A stretch of DNA of 43,550 nucleotides from JBCCTX01 sp964652565. Lineage in GTDB: Bacteria; Bacteroidota; Bacteroidia; J057. Position numbers and translations under genes: made by a program. Shown piece after piece: positions 1-7,129 of the stretch (within the stretch, counting starts at the first letter, position 1; each line of letters opens with the position of its first letter). The stretch spans positions 1 through 43,550 of the forward strand of contig CAZZEC010000035.1 of assembly GCA_964652565.1 (NCBI GenBank), given 5' to 3'. The notes under the pieces are model-generated. The model saw only the letters and a program-made list of their open reading frames with translations. It was not told the DNA's origin and searched no databases.

Positions 1-12
1 TATCTTTACACT

Positions 13-372
13 ATGCTTACAAAGATATACAAGCTCTGGATTGTAACACTGATAACTATTTTTTGTTTTAGCAGTTGCAAAGACAATACAATACCTGAAA
101 GTGTCTACACAGTAGACGAGATGACAGACTTCTTATTTGATTATCATATTGCATACACGCATGGTGATAAGACAGTCACTGATTTCAGGAATAGACAAGT
201 ATTTATCCATGAATTGATTGATGGCCTATTAGTGAAAAAAGGCTGGAATCGGGAAAGTTTTTATCAAAGTTATGAATACTACGTTGCTCATCCTGTGCTA
301 TTAGACACGATTTATACCAGGGTTTTCAATCAAATGCAAGCTGTACAGAGCGACCCCTCAATATACCAATGA
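13..372 (+). CDS. DUF4296 domain lipoprotein
   Basis: A 119-residue small lipoprotein. The N-terminus is a hydrophobic signal (residues 5-18) ending in a lipobox-like FSSC with the lipidated cysteine at residue 22. The rest matches the pattern of DUF4296 proteins of Bacteroidota: an early helix with the 'DEMTDFLFDYHIAY' stretch, a middle segment containing 'KKGWNRESFYQSYEYY', then 'HPVLLDTIYTRVFNQM'. The function of this family is not known; it is probably anchored to a membrane and faces the periplasm. The stop codon overlaps the start of mutS2 by 4 bases (ATGA), so the two are probably co-transcribed and translationally coupled. The promoter lies outside the window or in the 12 bases before the start. 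Confidence 0.85.
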   Translation: MLTKIYKLWIVTLITIFCFSSCKDNTIPESVYTVDEMTDFLFDYHIAYTHGDKTVTDFRNRQVFIHELIDGLLVKKGWNRESFYQSYEYYVAHPVLLDTIYTRVFNQMQAVQSDPSIYQ

Positions 373-2744
373 AATTATTTCACACGCATACCTATCAGAA
401 ACTTGGGTTTCAAGAAATACTTGATCACGGTGCTCGTAGACTTGTGAGCTCAGATGCAAAAGCGCGTTGGGCACATATCGCTCCGCTTACGAATGCCAGT
501 CAGATCACATTACTTTTGTCTGAAGTTAACCAATTCAAACAACTTATTGAAGAGGGTGAGAAGCTTCCTGGTTTCCACTTTGTATCGATGAGTACTACCT
601 TAAGCAAAGTAGAGGTTGAAGGAAATTGGTTGAATATTGACGAGCTAGCTCAACTGTTGTATTGGTTGAGATCAATTATTGATATCCGTAATTTTTTTAA
701 AAAACATCAGGAATTAGCCCCTGACCTGGATGCACTCGTAAATGCATCGTCTTTTCACGGAGCATTAATGGAGCGGATCGATCAACTGATCGATGAAAGG
801 GGAAATCTCAGAGATGATGCTTCTCCAGAACTACTTCGTATCCGCAAGTCGCAGAAGTCTGCTTCTAAAGAACTGAGAGAGGTACTTTATAAAGTCCTTC
901 GCAAGGCGCTGGATCACAATTGGAGCCAGGATAAGGAAATTACCATTAGAAATGATCGGTTTGTAATTCCTGTGAAAGCTGAGTCAAAGGGAAATATTCC
1001 TGGATTTGTACAAGATGTCTCCCAGTCGGGAAATACAGTATTTGTCGAACCCGCAGAGGCCCTCACCCTCAATAATCGAATCAGGGAACTGCAAATGGAA
1101 GAGAAGAATGAAATACTTCGTATTCTGCAAAGCGTAACGCGGGAGATTGCCAGACATGCAGATATGTTGGAGGTATTTCAGGAAGTGATGATTCAATTGG
1201 AACTGATAAGAGCCAAGGCACAACTTGCCATCGAATTAGGTGCTATATACCCTGAGATACGTCATGAGGTAGACCAATTTGAGATACGTAAGGCTTATTA
1301 TCCACTTCTGCTGTTAAAAGCTAAGAAAGAGGGGATGAAGGTAATTCCCTTATCCATGTCATTTGAATCAAAAGGAAGAATTGTTGTGATCTCGGGTCCC
1401 AATGCAGGTGGAAAGTCAGTATCATTGAAAACAGTGGGATTATTGCAGCTGATGCTTCAATCAGGGTTTTTAGTACCTGTGGAGGAAGGATCTACCTTTC
1501 GAATTTTTGATTCGCTATTCATTAACATTGGAGACGAACAGTCTGTTGAAAGTGACTTGAGTACCTATACCTCTCACCTTTTTCATCTAAGGCAAATGGG
1601 AGACAATATGAATGAACGATCATTGTTTCTCATTGATGAATTTGGAAGTGGTACGGACCCCAAGCAAGGAGGTGCCATTGCAGAAGCCTTTCTAGAGCGT
1701 TTTTTGAGACAGGGTGCTTATGGGGTCATCACAACACACTATGGTAATATCAAGAAATTTGCTGAGTTGACCAAGGGGATCGCCAATGCCGCCATGGAGT
1801 TTGACACGGCAGAACTCAAGCCGACCTATCGCTTATTGACGGGAGTGCCGGGTAGAAGTTATGCCTTTGAAATTGCCGAACGGGTAGGTGTGCACCCTAC
1901 GATTATTCGCAAAGCCAGGAAGAAAGTAGGTAAAGAAGAAGTGGATGTAGAAAAATTATTAGAGGAACTTGAGAAAAAAAATACTCGATTGAACCAATTG
2001 CTTTCAGAAAATAAAAAGGAGTCCCAGAAGTTGGAACGTCTGGTTAAAGAAAATGATTCTTTACAATCTGAACTGGTTCGTAGAAGAAGAAAAGTGGTGA
2101 ATCAGGCCAAACAAGAGGCCAATAAACTTATCCAGGAAGCCAATAGAAAGATTGAGAATACCATTCGAGAGATAAAAGAGCAACAGGCGGAAAAGGAAAT
2201 CACCAAAAAGCTAAGGGAAGAGTTGGATGCTGCTGTTCACGAAGTAGAAGTGGTAGAAGAAAAAGCCCCCAAGGAAGTAAAAGATGACAGGATTGTGAAT
2301 GGAAAGATTGAGGAAGGCGATTGGGTGAAACTAAAAAATGCGGAAACTCAGGGACAGTTAATAGACTTACAAGGGAAGAAAGGAGTAATGCTTTCCGGGG
2401 GAATGAAATTACAAGTCAAGATAGATCAATTACAAAAAATCAAACCTCCTAAGCAATCAAAGGCTAAAGATGCTCGGACGAGTGGGATTCGAATGGTAGA
2501 TGCCCAGGTGGAGTTGCGGGTAATGGGTATGCGCGTAGACGAAGCCCTGATTGAAGTAGACCAGAAAGTGGATAAAGCCTTATTGGCAGGTTTGAGAATG
2601 ATCAAGATATTGCATGGTAAGGGTACAGGGGCACTGCGTGAAGCGATACGCAATCATCTCAAGCGACTACCTTTTGTCACGGCCTACTACGATGCTACAG
2701 AAGAAGAAGGGGGTGCTGGATGGACGATTGTGGAGTTTCGGTAA
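369..2744 (+). CDS. mutS2: Endonuclease MutS2 (MutS-family ATPase with Smr domain)
   Basis: A 791-residue protein of usual MutS2 length. It has a MutS core/clamp region (about 1-330) and an ABC-type ATPase with Walker A GPNAGGKS near residue 343 and Walker B LFLIDEFGSGTDP near 420. The signature region and H-loop ('VITTHYG') follow. A charged coiled coil spans about 525-630, a KOW-like region about 645-700, and a C-terminal Smr domain about 712-791. Family members suppress homologous recombination or act on collided ribosomes. The Smr motif HGKGTG (749-754) is intact. The usual LDxR motif reads L-R-V-M at 716-719, so both the acidic residue and the arginine of that motif are missing. The start overlaps the DUF4296 gene by 4 bases. 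The neighbouring gene is convergent, 35 bases away. Confidence 0.96.
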   Translation: MKLFHTHTYQKLGFQEILDHGARRLVSSDAKARWAHIAPLTNASQITLLLSEVNQFKQLIEEGEKLPGFHFVSMSTTLSKVEVEGNWLNIDELAQLLYWLRSIIDIRNFFKKHQELAPDLDALVNASSFHGALMERIDQLIDERGNLRDDASPELLRIRKSQKSASKELREVLYKVLRKALDHNWSQDKEITIRNDRFVIPVKAESKGNIPGFVQDVSQSGNTVFVEPAEALTLNNRIRELQMEEKNEILRILQSVTREIARHADMLEVFQEVMIQLELIRAKAQLAIELGAIYPEIRHEVDQFEIRKAYYPLLLLKAKKEGMKVIPLSMSFESKGRIVVISGPNAGGKSVSLKTVGLLQLMLQSGFLVPVEEGSTFRIFDSLFINIGDEQSVESDLSTYTSHLFHLRQMGDNMNERSLFLIDEFGSGTDPKQGGAIAEAFLERFLRQGAYGVITTHYGNIKKFAELTKGIANAAMEFDTAELKPTYRLLTGVPGRSYAFEIAERVGVHPTIIRKARKKVGKEEVDVEKLLEELEKKNTRLNQLLSENKKESQKLERLVKENDSLQSELVRRRRKVVNQAKQEANKLIQEANRKIENTIREIKEQQAEKEITKKLREELDAAVHEVEVVEEKAPKEVKDDRIVNGKIEEGDWVKLKNAETQGQLIDLQGKKGVMLSGGMKLQVKIDQLQKIKPPKQSKAKDARTSGIRMVDAQVELRVMGMRVDEALIEVDQKVDKALLAGLRMIKILHGKGTGALREAIRNHLKRLPFVTAYYDATEEEGGAGWTIVEFR

Positions 2745-2779
2745 TAATTCTGGGCAATACACAGTTTTTAGACCTCACG

Positions 2780-3571
2780 CTAGACAGATTGTAGCATGTC
2801 TTTATCATATCTCAATCTATCTGCAAATTCATTTGGCAACTCACTATCTTCCACAGCTTGAGCTGCCTTCTCTACGTCGTATTCCACTTTTCGTATTTCT
2901 GATTGAATAGAAGATGGATCTGAAAGAGAAAGTTCACTTTTGAATGTAAGTTGTACATAGGATGCGCTGGGGTCGCCATCACAGGGTCTGCCCACAGAGC
3001 CTGAATTGATAGCATGTCTATGTGATATGAGGTTCTCATCGTGATAAGCTAGTGTACGATGATAGGGTAAATGTGTGTGTGCACAGACGATAATATCGGC
3101 TTTTGCGTAATTGAATATGTTGTGTAAGCTTTTCTCGGGCCTATCTTCAAACAGGCATTCGTTGATCTTACGCGGACTACCATGAACCATGAGCAGTTGT
3201 ATACTACGTTCCTTGCCTGGAAGTGTGAGAGCCACATGGTAGGGCAAGCATCGCAGATAATCCCGTTCTGCATCCTGGATTATATCATGCGTAAATGATA
3301 CAGAAGCAGATGCCCTTACAAGGTCCTGAGGATCAGTATATCCACATCCACAATCCGACCAGTAATTGCCAATAGCTTCATCATAATTACCCGCTAATGT
3401 GGGGATTCTTCTTTTTCTTAATATTTGAATAACCTCATTGGGCCAGATATTATACCCTACGAGATCTCCCAGGCAATAAATGAAATCAGGCTGCTGCTGA
3501 TCAATGTCTTCCAGCACTGCTTCCAGGGCGGGTAAGTTGGAATGAATATCGGATATAAAGGCTATTTTCAT
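2780..3571 (-). CDS. Metallophosphoesterase (YfcE/MJ0936-like phosphodiesterase)
   Basis: A calcineurin-like phosphoesterase of about 263 residues with all the family's metal-binding blocks in order: SDIHSN near the N-terminus (the D and H ligands), GDLVGY, GNYDE, a VHGSP histidine and CAHTHLP. Such enzymes hydrolyse phosphodiesters or phosphomonoesters with Mn or Fe; the substrate cannot be told from sequence. No signal peptide is seen, so it is cytoplasmic. An ATG at 3577 lies two codons upstream; the ATG at 3571 is preferred because it puts the first beta-strand (KIAFISDIH) at the N-terminus as in homologues. It is convergent with mutS2, and its own upstream region (3572-3799) separates it from the protease gene. 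Confidence 0.9.
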   Translation of the reverse strand: MKIAFISDIHSNLPALEAVLEDIDQQQPDFIYCLGDLVGYNIWPNEVIQILRKRRIPTLAGNYDEAIGNYWSDCGCGYTDPQDLVRASASVSFTHDIIQDAERDYLRCLPYHVALTLPGKERSIQLLMVHGSPRKINECLFEDRPEKSLHNIFNYAKADIIVCAHTHLPYHRTLAYHDENLISHRHAINSGSVGRPCDGDPSASYVQLTFKSELSLSDPSSIQSEIRKVEYDVEKAAQAVEDSELPNEFADRLRYDKDMLQSV

Positions 3572-3799
3572 GAGCAAGTGATAAATAAGGATTTACTATT
3601 GGTAAAATACGAGTATTACTCCTTTTAAAATAGCACTTATCTTTACTTAATACTACTTTTACACGTTGTGTTTACAACCCTTTAATAACTCCCGATGGTT
3701 GCTTGTTAAACATGATATAGTTTCCATGAATAAGTTTGCAACATCGCTGTATGGGATTCAAGTTGTAAAGTTGTATTAATCAATGGTAATTTTTCATAA
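3572..3799. other. Intergenic region, minus-strand tandem genes
   Basis: About 228 bases, AT-rich, between the stop of the protease gene and the start of the metallophosphoesterase gene. It should hold the promoter of the latter. I see no perfect TAnnTTTG element, no strong hairpin with a T-run, no tRNA and no credible small ORF. Confidence 0.5.
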
Positions 3800-6481
3800 T
3801 TACTGTCTCTTCACAGGCTTTCTTATTGGCTGATTGGATGTAGATGCTGTTTTAGTGATTCTGTTGTAGAATACCTTGAAAGTTACCTCTTCTCCTTTAT
3901 ATTTAGAAGATACAGCAACTGGAACAGAGATACTTGTGTTCCCTGGCGGTATGGTTAATTCACCAATTTTCATTAGCCTGGGATTTGAACTTTGTGGAGA
4001 TAATGTAATTCCCTGTTTAGGGGCATTAGCTGTCAATCCAATTCTCAAGTAATATCTCCCTCTGATCTGAAGCAACTGCATATATTTTAAATTGGCAATT
4101 TCTTTAGTAGGGATAGTAGGAGATTCTATTTCCTTTTCCAGCACACACACTTCTGAGATAGCTTCAGTAAAATCATTACTTCCAGCATAATGCGCTACTG
4201 CGGCATACTCATCTTCTTCACTAGAGAGTTGAAAAGAATGTGAAAAATACCCGTTGATATCAGTTTTTAGATCAATCACAGTTTCACCACTTTCTTTCCC
4301 ATTAATGATAAGACGTATATCTCTGTTTGCCAAGGGATTTTGTGGATTACCATCAATGATCTGTACCAGTTTTCCTCCCATTGCATATTTTCCTGACCCA
4401 CCTTTGCAACTCAAAGTGATACCAGCTTTTTTCGTCATTCTAAAGTATCTGGGAATGTTCATGATAGGGATAAAGCTGTCTCCTTCATCCATCCATGCTG
4501 TCAGATGTACGGCTCCCAACTGTCCCCGTGGTTTAATAAGATCTGGTGAAGGAGTTTCAAATTCAAGATAAAACGTACTATTCTGCCCTTTTTCAAGAAA
4601 TACTCTGGGATCTTTTAATTCTTTTACCTTCCATAAGTCTGGCGCCATCGTGGGCATATCCATAGAAAAGGCAATCATGTGGGCTTTCTCATCGATATTA
4701 CCTACTTCCATTTCATAAGATAAATCTGGATATGGACTTGCATACGTCAATAATGGAACATCCATGAAGGTTTCCATATAAGTATTATTCAGATTGGCAA
4801 TATCCGTCTCAATATTATTGGGATTGAGATAGGCTAATGCAATGAATGAATTCTGTGGAGTAAATGTAAAGGTAAGTGTAGTAGATTGTCCAGGGTTGAG
4901 GACTGGCAATGTAAAAGGAAAAGTACCCAGTGCTGAGGGGAGGAAAGTAGAAATATCGAGGGGGTTGAATCCTGCAAATACTCCAGGTCCCATGATTACA
5001 AGGGACCCAGAGAGGCTTGCAGGGGACGGTGCTGTACCAGCATTCATTACTGTAAGGGTCATTGTGTGAAGTGGGCGAGTAATAGAGACTGAAGGAGGAA
5101 CGACATTTACACTTACCATATCCATGACTGGATCGCCAAACAATGAAGGATACATAGTTACTCCCAATCCATTGACCGGGCTATCCAATCTTAAATCCGT
5201 GAATACTATATCTGGTCTGGGAGGGGGATTCCAGTTTACCGCTAAATTATAGCTTCCATCTTGATTACGAGAAACAATATCTACACTTAATCCTAATGCT
5301 GGATCAGTAAATGTTTCTCCTGCCTGGAAGGCAGCTGTTTGAGGTGTAGAAATGGGAGATATTTCTGTAGGATGTTGTAGGGCAAGCGGACGAGTGGCAT
5401 ATCCAGTTTCGGTATTTAGCCAGTCAGTATGCCTGAAGAAGAGGACTCCAGGCTCATAATTTCCTGCAAGGACTGTATCAAGGCCTTGTGTAGTATCTCT
5501 GGCTTCTACATAATATCCTATGAATGGAGTACTTCCAGATAATATAGTTCCTGAAAGTCCAGATTCATCCGGACTCGCATTGAATCGTATGAGTTCAGGA
5601 TTAGCGTTCGTATTTCCCGGTACATCCAGTGTTAGCGTGCCAGAAGGCATACTCAGGGAAGTTACATCGACGACTCTTGCCCCGGGATTGTCAATCCAAT
5701 TGGCGAGATAGCGTGAATATCCTGTAAAGTGTTGAAGGCGATCGAAGCCCATTTGGCCCCATCTACCTATTAATATGCCATTTTGCCCGTCGAGTTGATA
5801 TAAATCAGGAAGTCCCAGTTCATGTCCCAATTCATGGGCAATGGTACTATAGTCTCTCTCTGCTACCTCTTCCAACCCAATAGCCGCTATAGCTAACATT
5901 TTAAGACCTGAATTGGGGAGCATCATAGGAAAATAAATCCATGTCGCACGCGCTCTCTTTTTGGCATTGACCGCAAAGATGATCCTGTCAGTAGTATTGA
6001 AAATGCCTGGTGTAGCCTCATCTGCATATATAATCGCATCCATTGCCTCTCGCAACAAGATCTGTGGATCGTCTTCTGGCATCGTATCAGGATAGCTTAA
6101 TTGACATTTTCCTGGTATAGGGATGAAGTTAAAGGAGGTGATTCCCTGCCCTGTGGAAGGTTGCTTGGTGGCTTCAAGGAAATAGGGATTCACCTTGTCA
6201 TCCATGAGTTCAGCCAGATCATCCGAATCAATCTCGGTGCTATCAATCACAAATGGCGTTTCATCATTGAGGTACTCACAGAGTACTACCGCTACGTTTT
6301 GGTTGAGACCTACTGAGTTTCCCGTAATGGTTCCCGCGACCCCAATTTCCTGGGCCATTGCATTTTGCGAAAAAAAGAGGAGAAGGAAGAGAAATGATGG
6401 GAGAGGGGTATGTTTAATGCGAACTATGAGGACCGGTATTGCAAGATCATCGGAAGTGCGATTGAGAGAAAGAGATTTCAT
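3800..6481 (-). CDS. Secreted M6-type (immune inhibitor A-like) metalloprotease
   Basis: An 893-residue secreted protein. A hydrophobic signal segment at about 28-44 ends in NAMAQ, preceded by an unusually long 27-residue N-region. The zinc motif HELGHELGLPD lies at 216-226 (H216, E217, H220, D226), followed by a GRWGQMG stretch, as in HExxHxxGxxD proteases of the M6 type. After the catalytic domain come beta-rich regions: about 430-580 resembles a CARDB-like module ('LTVMNAGTAPSPASLSG'), about 680-770 an Ig-like module, and about 800-880 another beta domain. No T9SS sorting domain is visible at the C-terminus (it ends in KPVKRQ). It probably degrades extracellular protein. It is divergent from the blaI-like gene. 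Confidence 0.82.
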   Translation of the reverse strand: MKSLSLNRTSDDLAIPVLIVRIKHTPLPSFLFLLLFFSQNAMAQEIGVAGTITGNSVGLNQNVAVVLCEYLNDETPFVIDSTEIDSDDLAELMDDKVNPYFLEATKQPSTGQGITSFNFIPIPGKCQLSYPDTMPEDDPQILLREAMDAIIYADEATPGIFNTTDRIIFAVNAKKRARATWIYFPMMLPNSGLKMLAIAAIGLEEVAERDYSTIAHELGHELGLPDLYQLDGQNGILIGRWGQMGFDRLQHFTGYSRYLANWIDNPGARVVDVTSLSMPSGTLTLDVPGNTNANPELIRFNASPDESGLSGTILSGSTPFIGYYVEARDTTQGLDTVLAGNYEPGVLFFRHTDWLNTETGYATRPLALQHPTEISPISTPQTAAFQAGETFTDPALGLSVDIVSRNQDGSYNLAVNWNPPPRPDIVFTDLRLDSPVNGLGVTMYPSLFGDPVMDMVSVNVVPPSVSITRPLHTMTLTVMNAGTAPSPASLSGSLVIMGPGVFAGFNPLDISTFLPSALGTFPFTLPVLNPGQSTTLTFTFTPQNSFIALAYLNPNNIETDIANLNNTYMETFMDVPLLTYASPYPDLSYEMEVGNIDEKAHMIAFSMDMPTMAPDLWKVKELKDPRVFLEKGQNSTFYLEFETPSPDLIKPRGQLGAVHLTAWMDEGDSFIPIMNIPRYFRMTKKAGITLSCKGGSGKYAMGGKLVQIIDGNPQNPLANRDIRLIINGKESGETVIDLKTDINGYFSHSFQLSSEEDEYAAVAHYAGSNDFTEAISEVCVLEKEIESPTIPTKEIANLKYMQLLQIRGRYYLRIGLTANAPKQGITLSPQSSNPRLMKIGELTIPPGNTSISVPVAVSSKYKGEEVTFKVFYNRITKTASTSNQPIRKPVKRQ

Positions 6482-6581
6482 TGGAAACGGATTTATATCA
6501 AATGATTGCGAAATGATAGGTTGCTGACTTACAAGGTAGCTGAAGAGAGAAAATAAAGACTGAGGGTAAGTGTGTATTTTG

Positions 6582-6601
6582 CAGGGTAAGGGAATACCCT
6601 G
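6582..6601. repeat. Perfect inverted repeat between divergent genes
   Basis: CAGGGTA and TACCCTG form perfect 7-base arms around a 6-base loop. It lies about 100 bases upstream of the protease gene and about 60 bases from the first BlaI-type operator. There is no T-run on either side, so it is not a convincing terminator. It could be an operator or chance. Confidence 0.4.
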
Positions 6602-6642
6602 AGAAGATGCTAAGTGATTGTTAACTAGTTGAGAGTATGTAG

Positions 6643-6715
6643 TACGAAATAAATCGTATGCTCATTTGTATTCTACGATTTATATCGTACTTTTAGTCTA
6701 CGATTAGAATCGTAG
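6643..6715 (+). promoter_or_regulatory. Three palindromic operators for the BlaI-type repressor
   Basis: Three related 16-base palindromes: 6643-6658 TACGAAATAAATCGTA, 6674-6689 TACGATTTATATCGTA, and 6699-6714 TACGATTAGAATCGTA (the last extends to 18 bases with flanking C and G). All share TACGA/T at one end and ATCGTA at the other. The second lies between the promoter elements and runs into the -7 element. The third covers the expected transcription start. This is the arrangement expected for autorepression by the BlaI-family product encoded from 6729. Confidence 0.75.
6665..6695 (+). promoter_or_regulatory. Promoter of the blaI-blaR1-like operon
   Basis: TTTG at 6665-6668, a 19-base spacer, then TACTTTTA at 6688-6695. 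This matches the Bacteroidota TTTG-N19-TAnnTTTG promoter except for the final base. The expected start of transcription is near 6702, inside the third operator. No Shine-Dalgarno sequence is seen before the ATG at 6729, which is usual in this phylum. Confidence 0.6.
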
Positions 6716-6728
6716 ATATTTTTCAGTT

Positions 6729-7124
6729 ATGACATCACAACATACTATCGAACCTACTGCCTCTGAATTAGACATTCTTCAATTTATATGGAAGAATGGA
6801 CCTAGTACGGTGAGGAGTGTCCACGATTTTCTTATAGAATCTCAAAAAAAGGACATTCGCTACACCACAACCTTAAAAACTATGCAGGTAATGTTGGATA
6901 GAGGATTGCTGAAAAGAGAAATTATTGAAAAAAAGCACATCTATGATGCAGCTATTAAAGAGGAAACGACTAAGAAAAAGTTGCTTGATAGATTTTTGAA
7001 CTACACATTTGGAGGGTCAGCTATGCAATTGGTCATGCAGATTCTAGGAAATTATCAAACCTCTCAAGAGGAATTGGAGAAACTCAAATCCTACATCGAT
7101 TCCATTCAAGAAGATCAAAAGTAA
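6729..7124 (+). CDS. BlaI/MecI/CopY-family transcriptional repressor
   Basis: A 131-residue repressor. Residues 1-80 form the winged helix typical of the family: 'TASELDILQFIWKNGPSTV', then the recognition region 'RYTTTLKTMQVMLDRGLLKRE', and the wing 'KKHIYDAA'. The C-terminal half (about 85-131) is helical and serves dimerisation. In the family, such repressors bind dyads near their own promoter and are cleaved when a partner BlaR1-type membrane protease is activated. Here the partner starts 5 bases downstream of the stop codon, and three palindromes lie in the promoter region. Control of its own operon is therefore likely. Whether it also represses the divergent protease gene cannot be told. 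Confidence 0.92.
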   Translation: MTSQHTIEPTASELDILQFIWKNGPSTVRSVHDFLIESQKKDIRYTTTLKTMQVMLDRGLLKREIIEKKHIYDAAIKEETTKKKLLDRFLNYTFGGSAMQLVMQILGNYQTSQEELEKLKSYIDSIQEDQK

Positions 7125-7129
7125 CAAAC

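Noticed and set aside
2614..2910. Plus-strand frame of 98 codons across the mutS2 end and the metallophosphoesterase end.
   Set aside because: It lies within two well-supported genes in other frames and shows no recognisable domain.
6195..6527. Plus-strand frame of 110 codons opposite the protease start.
   Set aside because: Antisense shadow of the signal-peptide region, with no start context or domain.
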